Source: UBA6265 sp963741795 (GTDB lineage Bacteria > Chloroflexota > Chloroflexia > Thermomicrobiales > UBA6265). Taken from it: DNA of 64,000 nt. The translations under genes were made by a program, and so were the position numbers. The notes below the pieces were generated by a model. That model searched no databases. It saw nothing but the letters and a program-made list of their open reading frames with translations, and had not been told where the DNA came from. Where the stretch lies: positions 1-64,000 of the forward strand of contig CAVUJM010000020.1 of NCBI GenBank assembly GCA_963741795.1, given 5' to 3'. Positions 18,896 to 27,872 of the stretch are shown here, piece by piece; positions within the stretch are counted from its first letter, which is position 1, and each line of letters opens with the position of its first letter.

Positions 18896-19864
18896 ATGAG
18901 TCAGCGCCCACCGAAGAAGAACCGGTCTGGCAAGGGCGGCGCCCGCAAGACCCGCGCGCAGGGTACTACGCGGGCGCAAAACGCGCCCCAGGCGACGCCC
19001 CAGTCCGTCCACACGACGAAGGCAAGCACGGCGGCCGATGAAGGCTCCGCGCGGCCATCCGAGCGCCGGCAGGCCCGACGCGACGCCGCGATCCGGAAAG
19101 AGCAGCAGAAGAAGCAGCTCCGCCTGATCATCGGCGGCATCGCCGCGGCGGTCGTCATCGCTGCGGTGTTGATCCTGTTCAACCGCCCATCCAACGACGC
19201 CGCGAGCATCGACTATTCCGGGCTTGCGATCGCCCAGCCGGCGATCACCGATACCCTCGGCACCCCGCAGGCCGGTGAAAGCGGCGCGGCCACGCCGTAC
19301 CGCGGGGCCGTGGTCGGCGATCCGAACGCGCCGGTGACGTTTGTCGTTTACGCGGACTTCCAGTGCCCGTTCTGCCTCCAGTTCCATCAGGACGTCTACC
19401 CGCAGATCCTCGATGACTTCGTGCGTGATGGGCAGGTCAAGGTCGAGTTCCGGGAGTTCCCGGCCCTTGGCGGCGCCGATCTCAGCAGCAGTGGCAACGA
19501 GTCGGTCCAGGCGGCCGAGGCAGCGGTCTGCGCCGGCGAGCAGGACAAGTACATCGAATACCACGACAAGCTCTACGCCAATCATCGCGGCGAAAACCAG
19601 GGAGCGTTCAACAACGACCGCCTGAAGACCTTCGCCGACGAACTGGGCCTCGACACCGGCGCGTTCAACGACTGCCTCGACAGCGGCCGCTACGAAGCCG
19701 CCGTGATCCAGTCGATGGACGAGGGCCGCGCGCTCGGCATTACGGCCACCCCCATGTTCATCATCGACAACGGGTCAGGCGAGCCGAACGTCGTCCAGCA
19801 GACCAGCGCCGGCTACGACCTGCTCAAGAAGCAGATCGAGGTCGCGGTCGAGACGGCCAAGTAG
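18896..19864 (+). CDS. Membrane-anchored DsbA-family protein (CPFC)
   Basis: This has 322 residues: a long basic, Gln/Thr-rich cytoplasmic N-terminus (1-73), one transmembrane helix (about 75-96, LIIGGIAAAVVIAAVLILF), then an extracytoplasmic thioredoxin-fold domain with YADFQCPFC (C157, C160) and the cis-Pro loop GITATPMFIIDNG. It is the likely disulfide donor for exported proteins, reoxidised by the VKOR gene 20 bases downstream; the pair probably forms an operon. Its last 25 residues are nearly identical to those of the paralogue at 20544. Confidence 0.88.
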   Translation: MSQRPPKKNRSGKGGARKTRAQGTTRAQNAPQATPQSVHTTKASTAADEGSARPSERRQARRDAAIRKEQQKKQLRLIIGGIAAAVVIAAVLILFNRPSNDAASIDYSGLAIAQPAITDTLGTPQAGESGAATPYRGAVVGDPNAPVTFVVYADFQCPFCLQFHQDVYPQILDDFVRDGQVKVEFREFPALGGADLSSSGNESVQAAEAAVCAGEQDKYIEYHDKLYANHRGENQGAFNNDRLKTFADELGLDTGAFNDCLDSGRYEAAVIQSMDEGRALGITATPMFIIDNGSGEPNVVQQTSAGYDLLKKQIEVAVETAK

Positions 19865-19884
19865 CAGCGCGAAAGGCGACGCCC

Positions 19885-20325
19885 ATGAAGCCGCTCTCCA
19901 TCGTCTCCCTGCTCCTTGCGCTCGTGGGCGCCGCCATCGCGACGTACCTGACCTACGTCCACTACAACATCGACGCGCTCGTCTGCGCCGGCGGCGGATG
20001 CGAGGTCGTCCAGACCAGCAAGTATTCCGAGATCATGGGCATTCCGGTCGCCGTGTTCGGCCTCGCGATGTTCCTCGGGGTCGCCGCGCTGATCGTGGTC
20101 CGCGAGCGCAGCATGGAGTACGCCTATCTCGCCAACGCGGGCATCATCGTCGCCCTTGTTGCCGCGCTGATCTACTACGCGTACCTCACCTACCTCGAGG
20201 CGCGCGTGATCTACGCCTGGTGCGAGTGGTGCGTGGCGTCGTCGATCGTCACCCTGACGCTGTTCCTGATCGAGGCGAGCAGGATGTGGCGCGAGTACAA
20301 CGCCGAGCCAGAAGAAGCGATCTAG
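19885..20325 (+). CDS. Vitamin K epoxide reductase (VKOR) family protein
   Basis: This 146-residue membrane protein has four predicted helices. The conserved loop holds Cys34 and Cys39 (VCAGGGCEVVQTSKYSEIMGIP), and the active-site pair is Cys113/Cys116 in WCEWCV. Bacterial VKORs oxidise DsbA-type proteins and pass electrons to quinone, replacing DsbB. Here no thioredoxin domain is fused; the partner is the DsbA-like protein encoded immediately upstream. ATG 19885 follows GCGAAAGGCGACGCCC. Confidence 0.9.
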   Translation: MKPLSIVSLLLALVGAAIATYLTYVHYNIDALVCAGGGCEVVQTSKYSEIMGIPVAVFGLAMFLGVAALIVVRERSMEYAYLANAGIIVALVAALIYYAYLTYLEARVIYAWCEWCVASSIVTLTLFLIEASRMWREYNAEPEEAI

Positions 20326-20353
20326 AACTTCAGCGCAATCCCGACGGATGCCG

Positions 20354-20386
20354 AAAAGGGGCTTCGCGCAATGCGGGGCCTCTTTT
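20354..20386 (+). terminator. Rho-independent terminator after VKOR
   Basis: AAAAGGGGC pairs with GCCTCTTTT (one G-U pair) around a GC-rich loop, giving an A-stem-T shape. It ends the DsbA-VKOR transcript. Confidence 0.7.
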
Positions 20387-20543
20387 CTGTATGCGATCCC
20401 ACTCATACGGGCGGGTCCGTGCATTGTGAAATCCCATACAATTCAGGCAATCGCAAGGGCTCCGACCCGACTCAGAGGTGCATGATGGGGACGGCCCGCG
20501 CTGAACCGGCATCATCTCGCGTCGTCACGTCCGGAGATCCCCG

Positions 20544-21458
20544 ATGAGCCACCACTCCTCCCGAAAGAGCCGGGCCCGCAAAGCCGCCTCCACGCAGCCA
20601 GCGCAGCATGCCGCACAAGCAGCGCCCCCGAAGCCCCAGGCGCATACCGCGGCCGACCGGCGTCAGTCCCGACGCGAGGCGGCGATCCGCCGGGAGCGGC
20701 AGCGGAGGCAATTGCGCCTGGTCATCGGCGGGGTCGCCGCCGCAGTAATCATCGCGACGATGCTTATCTTCCTCAACCGCCCGGGGGAGACCAGCGCCGA
20801 GGTCGACTACAACGGGGTGGCGATTGCCCAGCCGCCGATCGCGCAAGCGGGGGGCACGCCTCCCGCAGACCTGGTCGCGGGTCCCACCGGCGCCTATACC
20901 GGTGCGGTCATCGGCGACCCGGACGCGCCGGTCACGTTCATCATCTACTCCGATTACCGCTGTCATTTCTGCCAGCAGTTCCACGCCGAGACCTATCCGA
21001 AGATCATCGATGACTTCGTCCGCTCCGGTGAGGTGAAGATCGAGCTGCGGGACTACCCGATCCTGGGCGGGTCCGACCTCTCGTCGGCAGACAACCGATC
21101 GGCCCGCGCGGTCGAAAGCGCGATGTGCGCCGCCGAGCAGGATGACTACATCGACTACCACACCCGCCTGTGGGACAACTTCAGCGCCGATGGCTCGACC
21201 TTCACCGACGACCGTCTTGCGCAGTACGCGAGCGATGCCGGCCTCGACACCGACGCATTCGAAGCTTGCCTCGCCAGCGACCGCTACCTGCCCGCAATCC
21301 AGCTCTCGCTGGACGGTGGCCGCGCCCTCGGCATTACCGGCACACCGACGTTCGTGATCGACAACGGGAACGGCCAGCCGAACGTCGTCCAGCAGACCAG
21401 CGCCGGCTACGACCTGCTCAAGAAGCAAATCCAGACCGCCATCGACACCGCCCCGTAA
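20544..21458 (+). CDS. Membrane-anchored DsbA-family protein (CHFC)
   Basis: A 304-residue paralogue of the DsbA-like protein at 18896, with the same layout: basic N-terminus (1-55), transmembrane helix (about 57-77), and thioredoxin-fold domain. The active site is YRCHFCQQF (C140, C143), the CxHC-like histidine being placed first (C-H-F-C), which should change the redox potential relative to CPFC. The cis-Pro loop is GITGTPTFVIDNG. A 52-base stretch at 21376-21427 is identical to 19782-19833 of the paralogue, suggesting recent duplication or gene conversion. It has its own upstream region after the VKOR terminator. Confidence 0.87.
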   Translation: MSHHSSRKSRARKAASTQPAQHAAQAAPPKPQAHTAADRRQSRREAAIRRERQRRQLRLVIGGVAAAVIIATMLIFLNRPGETSAEVDYNGVAIAQPPIAQAGGTPPADLVAGPTGAYTGAVIGDPDAPVTFIIYSDYRCHFCQQFHAETYPKIIDDFVRSGEVKIELRDYPILGGSDLSSADNRSARAVESAMCAAEQDDYIDYHTRLWDNFSADGSTFTDDRLAQYASDAGLDTDAFEACLASDRYLPAIQLSLDGGRALGITGTPTFVIDNGNGQPNVVQQTSAGYDLLKKQIQTAIDTAP

Positions 21459-21659
21459 CGTTTTCGTCTGCCCTCGGGGCGGCGCATACACTTGTTCATA
21501 TCCGCCTGCACGTCACCGGGATGCCCGGACCGTCATACCTCGGGTGTCGGTCCGGGCGACGCCATTCCCTTACTTTTTGTTACCTTTGGCGTAGCATCGT
21601 CCCGGCCGTGGACACGGCACCTGCCGACCATGGCCCTCTGCACCCATCAAGGAGCACTC

Positions 21660-22673
21660 ATGCCACGCCCACTCTCCGTTCTCGACCTTCTGCGCGTCCA
21701 GGAGGGCGAATCGTCCGCCGACGCCATCGCCACGTCAGTCGAGATGGCGAAGCTCGCCGAATCGCTCGGCTATACCCGTCTTTGGTACGCCGAGCACCAC
21801 AACACCCACGGCCTCGCCAGCGGCTCGCCGGAGATCATGATCGCCCACGTCGCGACGCAGACGGAGCGCATCCGTCTCGGTGCCGGCGGCGTCATGCTGC
21901 CGAACCAGGCGCCGCTGAAGGTCGTCGAGACCTTTCGGCTGCTGAGCGCCCTCCACCCCGACCGTATCGATCTCGGCCTCGGACGCGCGCCGGGCACCGA
22001 CCAAAAGACGGCGCTCGCGCTTCGCCGCGACCCGAATGCGCTCGCCGCAGACGATTACCCGCAGAACGTCGCCGAGCTTCTGGCGTATGACGACGGGTCT
22101 TTCCCCGAAGGGCATCTCTTCGAGTCGATCGTCGCGATCCCCGGCGACGTCGCGCTCCCGCCAGTCTGGCTACTCGGGTCGAGCGCTTTCAGTGGCCAGC
22201 TCGCCGCGCATCTCGGTCTCGGGTTCTCGTTCGCGTCGCACATCAACCGCCCGATGGCGAAACAGGTGATGCGCTACTACCGTGACAACTTCCAGCCGTC
22301 GGAGCGACGCCAGGAACCCCATTCGATCCTGGCCGTCAGCGTCGTTCTCGGCGAGGACGAGCACGCCGCCACGCAGTGGTCATCGATGCTGAAGGTCGGG
22401 CTCTATCGCATGGTGACAGGCAAGATGGGCAAGGCCCCCTCGTTGGAGGAGGCCCTCGCCACGGAGATTCCACCCCAGGCGATGATCCAGATCGGCGGCA
22501 TGCTCGGGAACCACTTTGTGGGCACGCCGGACAGCGTCGCCGCCGAGGTCAAGGCATTCGCCGACGAATGTGCCGCCGATGAGGTCATGGTCACCGGCTG
22601 GGTCCCACAGCGTGACCGGCGAGAGTTCACCCTCCGCGAGTTCAAGCGCGCCTGGGACACCATCGACCTCTAG
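21660..22673 (+). CDS. LLM-class flavin-dependent oxidoreductase (luciferase-like monooxygenase)
   Basis: This has 337 residues with a full luciferase-like TIM barrel: SVLDLLRVQEGES, WYAEHHNTHGLASGSPEI, RIRLGAGGVMLPNQAPLKV, HPDRIDLGLGRAPGTD and VWLLGSSAFSGQLAAHLGLG. These are the marks of the MsnO8/YhbW-type FMN branch of the family, not the F420 branch, so it differs from the enzyme at 2681. It probably uses reduced FMN supplied by another reductase; the substrate is unknown. ATG at 21660 has AAGGAG six bases upstream. It is a single-gene unit followed by a compound palindromic repeat. Confidence 0.88.
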   Translation: MPRPLSVLDLLRVQEGESSADAIATSVEMAKLAESLGYTRLWYAEHHNTHGLASGSPEIMIAHVATQTERIRLGAGGVMLPNQAPLKVVETFRLLSALHPDRIDLGLGRAPGTDQKTALALRRDPNALAADDYPQNVAELLAYDDGSFPEGHLFESIVAIPGDVALPPVWLLGSSAFSGQLAAHLGLGFSFASHINRPMAKQVMRYYRDNFQPSERRQEPHSILAVSVVLGEDEHAATQWSSMLKVGLYRMVTGKMGKAPSLEEALATEIPPQAMIQIGGMLGNHFVGTPDSVAAEVKAFADECAADEVMVTGWVPQRDRREFTLREFKRAWDTIDL

Positions 22674-22679
22674 TGGCAT

Positions 22680-22795
22680 TGTAGTCTCGCCCCCGGTGGG
22701 CGAGACCTGCCGCGAAGCGGCAGATATGGCGCCGTATTACATCGTGGTTCCGTCGACCTGCGGTCGATGTCTCGGGCACGAGGCCCGAGACTACA
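22680..22795. repeat. Compound palindromic intergenic repeat, copy A
   Basis: Terminal inverted repeats TGTAGTCTCG and CGAGACTACA enclose four hairpin modules: GTCTCGCCC/GGGCGAGAC, CTGCCGC/GCGGCAG, CGACC/GGTCG and TCTCGGGC/GCCCGAGA. The same outer sequence and some modules recur at 44864-44959 and, partly, at 53892-53935. There is no coding capacity. It lies between convergent genes, and its right end supplies the stop codon of the aminotransferase gene. Confidence 0.75.
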
Positions 22796-23981
22796 CCGGC
22801 ACCTGCGCCTCGGCGTCATCCCAGCCTTCAAATGCCGCGATCGCCGCGCCGACTCCTGCACCGAAATCGACCGGGTGACCAAGGTCGACGAGCGTACGCT
22901 CCAGAATGCCGATCTGGGCGATGACGTAGGTCGGGTGCGCGGTGATGCCCATATGCCCGAGGCGGAACAGCTTCCCGGCCAGGGCGCCGTAGCCACCGGA
23001 GATCATGACGCCGTAGCGGTTCCGCATCGTCTCGCGCAGGGTCGCATCCTCGATGCCCTCCGGCACCCGTACCGCCGTGCAGTTCGCCCCGGCGACCGCC
23101 TCGGATTCAGCCCACAGCTCCAGACCCATCGCTTTCACCGCTGCGCGTGTCGCCTCGGCGCTGCGATGATGCCGGGCGATCATGTGGTCGACGCCCTCAC
23201 GCAGTGCCTGCTCGAGCGATGCCTCGAGCGCGTACATGGTGCTGACGGACGGCGTGTACGGGAAACGCTGCTGCTCCAGCCAGGTCGCCTTCCAGTCCAG
23301 CAGCGACAGGAACGAGCCGCGCACCGGATGCTCCAGCGCCTCCATGCGGTCCCACGCATCCGCGCTGATCGACATCAGGGAAAGCCCCGGCACCCCGGCG
23401 AGGCACTTCTGCGGCCCGGCGATCGCGATGTCCACGCCGTCGGCCTCCGGCGAGATCGGCTCGCTGCCGAGACCGGAGACCGTATCCACGATCGTGATCG
23501 CGCCGTACTCCTTCGCGATCCGGCAGATCTCGCCAATCGGGTTGATCGTCCCCGACGGCGTCTCGGAATGGACAACGGAGACGATCTCGATGCCCGGCTG
23601 GGCCTCCAGCACGCGCCGCACGTCCTCCGGGTCGATCGCCGCGTTGTATGGCACCGCCAGCTCGATCGGCTCGCCTCCGTAGCGGCGGATGTAGTCCTCG
23701 AAGTACTTCCCGAAGACGCCCGAGACAAGGTTCAGCACCTTTGTGCCCGGCTGGATCGTCGATGCCGCGGCGGCCTCGATGCCCGCGACGGCCTCCGCCT
23801 GCAGGATCACGATGTCGTTGCTGGTCCCGAACACCTGACCCATCATCTCGCTCGTCCGCTGGAAGAGATCAATGAAGACGGGGTCGTAGTGATAGAGCAC
23901 CGGCCGCTGCATCGCCGCCAGCGTCTCCAGCGGAACATCGACCGGCCCGGAAGCGAGGGTCATTCGTGGCCACGAGGTCAT
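22791..23981 (-). CDS. Class V aminotransferase, alanine-glyoxylate type
   Basis: This 396-residue PLP enzyme of fold type I, class V, has an N-terminal PVDVPLETLAAM and VLYHYDPVF, then VVHSETPSGTINPIGEI, IVDTVSGLGSEP (PLP-binding Asp), and AGPQKCLAGVPGLSLMS with the Schiff-base Lys. These match the alanine-glyoxylate/serine-glyoxylate aminotransferase family, which converts glyoxylate to glycine. It is divergent from a hydroxypyruvate isomerase-like gene; both would act on two- and three-carbon oxo-acids, so a shared glyoxylate/hydroxypyruvate role is plausible. Start at 23981 has AAAGGAC upstream. The TAG stop lies within a repeat element. Confidence 0.88.
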   Translation of the reverse strand: MTSWPRMTLASGPVDVPLETLAAMQRPVLYHYDPVFIDLFQRTSEMMGQVFGTSNDIVILQAEAVAGIEAAAASTIQPGTKVLNLVSGVFGKYFEDYIRRYGGEPIELAVPYNAAIDPEDVRRVLEAQPGIEIVSVVHSETPSGTINPIGEICRIAKEYGAITIVDTVSGLGSEPISPEADGVDIAIAGPQKCLAGVPGLSLMSISADAWDRMEALEHPVRGSFLSLLDWKATWLEQQRFPYTPSVSTMYALEASLEQALREGVDHMIARHHRSAEATRAAVKAMGLELWAESEAVAGANCTAVRVPEGIEDATLRETMRNRYGVMISGGYGALAGKLFRLGHMGITAHPTYVIAQIGILERTLVDLGHPVDFGAGVGAAIAAFEGWDDAEAQVPV

Positions 23982-24133
23982 GGTGCTGTCCTTTCGTCGA
24001 AACCGGATGCGTCTCTGCCCCCGATTATGACCCACCTGCCCGCATCCCGGTGGCCACCGTGGCGGCGCGATATCTGTCAGAATACCCATGGCACAAGGCC
24101 ATTGACGCGATCAGGGAGGAAGGGAACCACCGT

Positions 24134-24911
24134 ATGCCGAAGCTCGCCGCAAACCTGACGATGCTGTTCACCGAGGTGCCGTTGCTCGACCGCTTCGCCC
24201 TCGCCGCGGAGTCCGGCTTCACGGGCGTCGAGGTGCAGTTCCCTTACGAGGCCGCGGCTGCCGACATTGCCGAACGGCTCACCCGGCATAACCTCCAACT
24301 CGCCCTCTTCAACCTCCCGGCCGGTGACTGGGCCGCGGGCGACCGTGGCATCGCCGCAAACGCCGCTCGCCAGGACGAGTTCCGCGACGGCGTCGCCCGT
24401 GCCATCGAGTACGCCCGCGTCCTTCAGCCCGAGCACATCAACCTTCTCGCGGGCGCCTCCGAGGAAACCGCCGAGAACGACCTCGCCCTGCTCCAGAACA
24501 TCCGCTATGCCGCCGAGGAATTGGCCGATTACCGACTGGACATGACCATCGAGCCCGTCAACACTGCCGACGTGCCAGATTTCGCCGTGCCCTACCTCGC
24601 GAGCCGCGCTGGACCTCATCGACGAGCTCGAGTTGTCCAACCTCTCCCTCCAGCTCGACGTCTACCACGCCCTGCGCATGGGCGAGGACCCGATCGCGAT
24701 CATCCGCGAGCATGCGGACAGCATCGGCCACATCCAGATCGCCGATGTTCCCGGACGGCACCAGCCGGGCACCGGCGAGGTCGACTTCGCCCGCCTTTTC
24801 AACGAGATCGATGCCTCCGGCTATAAGGGCTGGGTGGCGCTCGAGTACAACCCCGAAGGTCCCACCCGGGACGGCTTCGGAGTGCTTCGCGAGATGGGAT
24901 TGCTTCCCTAA
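24134..24911 (+). CDS. Hydroxypyruvate isomerase-like TIM-barrel protein (one frame break)
   Basis: The protein starts MPKLAANLTMLFTEVPLLDRF and matches the Hyi/xylose-isomerase-like family: GFTGVEVQFPYEA, LFNLPAGDWAAGDRGIA, TIEPVNTADVPDF with metal-binding Glu, then LQLDVYHALRMGEDP, IGHIQIADVPGRHQPGTGE and ALEYNPEG. The frame breaks near 24612; removing one base rejoins the two parts into about 258 residues, the usual length. It interconverts hydroxypyruvate and tartronate semialdehyde in glyoxylate metabolism. It is divergent from the aminotransferase and 41 bases upstream of upp, possibly co-transcribed. Confidence 0.8.
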
Positions 24912-24952
24912 CGGAACAGCGCTTCCTCAGAGATGAAAGGACTGATCCTCGA

Positions 24953-25615
24953 ATGACCGGTGATCCGCGCCTCGCCGCGCACCCGACGCTCAACGTCTCC
25001 AGTCACCCGCTGATCCGGCACAAGCTCACCCTGCTCTCGGACGACCGCACCGACACGCGCATGTTCCGCGAACTCGTGCGCGAGCTGACGAGCCTGCTGG
25101 TCTATGAAGCGATGGTGGATGTGCCACTGCGCTCCTTCAGCTATCGCACGCCGCTGGAGGAGTCCACCGGATACGCGCTGGAGCCGCGCATCGGCCTCGT
25201 GCCGATCATCCGCGCCGGTCTCGGCATGGTCGACGCGGCGGCGGACATCATCCCGCACTCGGAGGTCTGGCACCTCGGCATGTACCGCGACGAGCAGACC
25301 CACAGCCCGGTCAGCTATTACAACCGCCTGCCCGAAGACTGCCCGGACGATCTCGTGATCGTGCTTGACCCGATGTTGGCCACCGGCGGCTCCGCGCGTG
25401 ACGCCATCACCGTCCTGAAGGACTGGGGCGCGAAATGGGTCAAGTTCGTCGGTATCATCGCCGCTCCGGAAGGCGTCACCGTGATGCAGGAGGCCCACCC
25501 GGACGTCGACATCTACGTCGCCACGCTCGACCGCGAGCTTGATGAGAACCGCTTCATCCGCCCCGGTCTCGGCGACGCTGGCGACCGCCTCTTCGGCACC
25601 CTGAAGAGCCACTAG
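24953..25615 (+). CDS. upp: Uracil phosphoribosyltransferase
   Basis: This 220-residue type I phosphoribosyltransferase converts uracil and PRPP to UMP. The PRPP loop is VIVLDPMLATGGSARDAI, the uracil-binding flap is YATLD-like (VATLDRELDENRFIRPGLGDAGDR), and SHPLIRHKLTLLSD near the N-terminus is diagnostic. It is slightly longer than E. coli Upp (208) because of its N-terminus. It follows the isomerase gene closely and ends at a hairpin shared with the convergent small gene. Confidence 0.95.
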   Translation: MTGDPRLAAHPTLNVSSHPLIRHKLTLLSDDRTDTRMFRELVRELTSLLVYEAMVDVPLRSFSYRTPLEESTGYALEPRIGLVPIIRAGLGMVDAAADIIPHSEVWHLGMYRDEQTHSPVSYYNRLPEDCPDDLVIVLDPMLATGGSARDAITVLKDWGAKWVKFVGIIAAPEGVTVMQEAHPDVDIYVATLDRELDENRFIRPGLGDAGDRLFGTLKSH

Positions 25616-25641
25616 CGCCGGCGGCACAACCTGGGAACGAC

Positions 25642-25673
25642 GAAGGGACTCGCCGATCTCGGCAAGCCCCTTC
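25642..25673. terminator. Hairpin between upp and a convergent small gene
   Basis: GAAGGG-CT pairs with AAGCCCCTTC (small bulge), with an inner stem GCCGA/TCGGC. It lies 26 bases after the upp stop and 26 bases before the stop of the minus-strand gene. Confidence 0.6.
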
Positions 25674-25698
25674 TGTGCGACTCATCCTGGATAGTGCG

Positions 25699-25995
25699 TC
25701 AGGAGCCTTTGCCCGGCCGCTCCGGCGGGAGCATTCCCTCCAGGTCCTCCGGCAACGCATCGTCGAAGAGACTGTCGAGGCTGATCTCGTCCTTCAGGAA
25801 GAGATCGACGCCCGCCTCCTCCAGCGCGGCGCGGAACCGTCCGACGAGATCGCGCTCCTTGGGGGTCAGGTCGTATCCATGTTGGCGCAGCGCTTCATCG
25901 AGATCCTGTCCGGCCACCGACCGGAACGCGGGATCACTCATCGCCTGCTCGGCAAGCCGCTTCAGCACCGACATCCGGACGTCATCCTGCCCCAT
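25699..25995 (-). CDS. Small protein with RiPP-leader-like helical domain
   Basis: A 98-residue protein: MSVLKRLAEQAMSDPAFRS, GQDLDEALRQHGYDLTPKER, then a helical segment and an acidic, Asp/Leu-rich tail ending PPERPGKGS. The pattern of a short helix, DPxFR, a second helix, and GYDLTxxE resembles the leader domains of NHLP/Franean1_4349-type ribosomal peptides. No Cys-rich core or modification enzyme is nearby, so it may equally be a free-standing small domain protein. The start at 25995 has GAGGAAG upstream. It is convergent with upp and divergent from the histidine kinase. Confidence 0.6.
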   Translation of the reverse strand: MGQDDVRMSVLKRLAEQAMSDPAFRSVAGQDLDEALRQHGYDLTPKERDLVGRFRAALEEAGVDLFLKDEISLDSLFDDALPEDLEGMLPPERPGKGS

Positions 25996-26165
25996 CGTGG
26001 ACTTCCTCTTCGATCGTCAACGCTCGCCCTTGCCGCTTCCGCGGCGCCCCTCCAAGTGTACCCGTTCAACGCACTCGGTACGCCCGGTGTCGGCATACAT
26101 ATTGCGCGTTGGAACCGGGCACGCCTGGGTGGCCACTCAGGTGATCGCGTCGTACGTGGAATATC

Positions 26166-27785
26166 ATGCAAAATACCAACCTCACACAAAACCATATCGA
26201 TGCGATCCGCGCCGCCGCGATCGACCAGGCCCGAATCGGCATTGTCCTGGTCCAGGTGACCGACAGCGAGTTGATCATTCGCGACACGAACGAAGCGTTC
26301 AGCAACCTCGTCGAGTACGGCATCGATGCGCTGGCGGACAAACCCCTGAACATGCTGTTCGGTCCACGCACCGACCGCCGGAAGATTACGGCGTTCGTTA
26401 ACGCGGCTCGCTCTGGCCGCACGTGGCGAGGCACCATCACGCTCACGACGTCCTCGGATGCTCCCCTGCCGGTCAGTGTCATTCTCTCGCGAGAGAATTG
26501 GCCCGACTCCGAGGGCACATACGCGATCGCAACCATCACCGACGCGACCGATTTCGTCCGCGCCCGCAATGTGCAGCTTCTCTCCAACGACATCAGCCGG
26601 ATCATCGCGCGCGATGTCGGGCCGGACCAGCAAGCCAATGAGTTGGCAGAAGCGATGGTGCGTGACTTCGCCGACTGGTGCGCCATTCACCTGCGCACGT
26701 CGGAGAACGCCCTGGAGCTCGTCGCCTTGGCGAGCCGCACCGGCCACGCGCCATCCGGCGATGCCCGGACCGACGTTTCCACAAACGGCATCGGCAAGAC
26801 GTTCGCCAGCGGCATCCCCCTCTTCCACCAACCGTCACATCCGGAGAATCCGGCCCTCGCCCGCCAGATGGAGGGCATCACCGGTCAGGCGGTTCGCGCC
26901 GCAGCGTCGGTTGCGGTGGCGTCGAACGCGCTGGAGTCATTCGGGACGATCACCTGGGCGATCACGGACGATGCGCGCGACTACCACCATGAGGATGTGC
27001 AGGCGGCCGAGGAAGTGGGAGTCAAATTCGGGCACTATCTCCACGAGCGCGAGATTCGCGAATCGCTCTCCCACGCCATTCGTGCGCGCGAGGGGTTCAT
27101 GAAGGCCGCCGGCCACGAGCTGCGCACGCCGCTGGTCAGTATCAAGGGCTACACCCAGCTGCTGCTACGCGACTTCCGCCGGGACGCGATATCGCCGCAG
27201 CGGCTGGAAGCTGGCCTGCGGGCGATCGACACGTCGACCTCGCGCCTGACCGATCTCATGGAAGACCTGTTCGCCATCTCCAACCCGGGTATCAGCACGG
27301 TACCGCTGCGGCTGGTCACCGTCGACATGCGGACCTATGTGCGCGAGTTCCTCTCGACCACGCCGTCGCTTACCCTGACCGGGCACCGAATCCAGGTCGA
27401 GGCACCGGATGACCCGCTCCCTACCCGGATCGATCTCACCCGCTTCTCGCAGGTGCTCTTCAACGTCGCGATCAACGCCGTGCACTTTTCGCCCGCGGAG
27501 TCGGACATCCTCGTGCGCTCGCGGCGCGATGGCGACACCGTGCTGATCTCCGTTCACGACGAAGGCAAGGGGCTGGCCGCCGGGGAGGAAATGAGCATCT
27601 TCGACCCTTTCACCCACGCCAACACCTGGTACGGATCCGAAGAGCAGGGTCTCGGCATCGGCCTCTACATCAGCAAGCAGATCGTCCAGCGCCATCGCGG
27701 CGAGATCTGGGCCGAGAGCGACGGCCCGGAACAGGGCTCGACGTTTTACATCCGCCTGCCGCTCGCCGAAGAGTCCGCCTCCTGA
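26166..27785 (+). CDS. Cytosolic PAS-GAF-type sensor histidine kinase (orphan)
   Basis: This has 539 residues and no transmembrane helix. A PAS domain (about 15-130; IIRDTNEAFSNLVEYG), a degenerate GAF domain (about 140-292), a HisKA dimerisation helix with AAGHELRTPLVSIKGY (phospho-acceptor H317), and a HATPase domain with NVAINAVHFSP (N box), DEGKGLAAG (G1), GLGIGLYISKQIVQRHRG (G2) and GSTFYIRLPL follow in order. It is expected to sense a soluble or redox signal and phosphorylate an unlinked response regulator, since none is encoded beside it. A strong terminator follows. Confidence 0.9.
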   Translation: MQNTNLTQNHIDAIRAAAIDQARIGIVLVQVTDSELIIRDTNEAFSNLVEYGIDALADKPLNMLFGPRTDRRKITAFVNAARSGRTWRGTITLTTSSDAPLPVSVILSRENWPDSEGTYAIATITDATDFVRARNVQLLSNDISRIIARDVGPDQQANELAEAMVRDFADWCAIHLRTSENALELVALASRTGHAPSGDARTDVSTNGIGKTFASGIPLFHQPSHPENPALARQMEGITGQAVRAAASVAVASNALESFGTITWAITDDARDYHHEDVQAAEEVGVKFGHYLHEREIRESLSHAIRAREGFMKAAGHELRTPLVSIKGYTQLLLRDFRRDAISPQRLEAGLRAIDTSTSRLTDLMEDLFAISNPGISTVPLRLVTVDMRTYVREFLSTTPSLTLTGHRIQVEAPDDPLPTRIDLTRFSQVLFNVAINAVHFSPAESDILVRSRRDGDTVLISVHDEGKGLAAGEEMSIFDPFTHANTWYGSEEQGLGIGLYISKQIVQRHRGEIWAESDGPEQGSTFYIRLPLAEESAS

Positions 27786-27810
27786 GAAGGACCAAAGCGC
27801 CTTAAATCAG

Positions 27811-27844
27811 CCAGGAGGGGCGGTCCTGTGACCGCCCCTCCTGG
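27811..27844. terminator. Strong terminator between convergent genes
   Basis: CCAGGAGGGGCGGTC pairs perfectly with its complement over a four-base loop, between the histidine kinase stop and the pepF stop. Confidence 0.8.
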
Positions 27845-27872
27845 TGAGTTGTACGAGTGATGCCGGTCGGCG

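Noticed and set aside
22767..24158. 463-codon open frame on the plus strand
   Set aside because: It is antisense to the class V aminotransferase, Arg/His-rich and without motifs; a typical GC-skew shadow.
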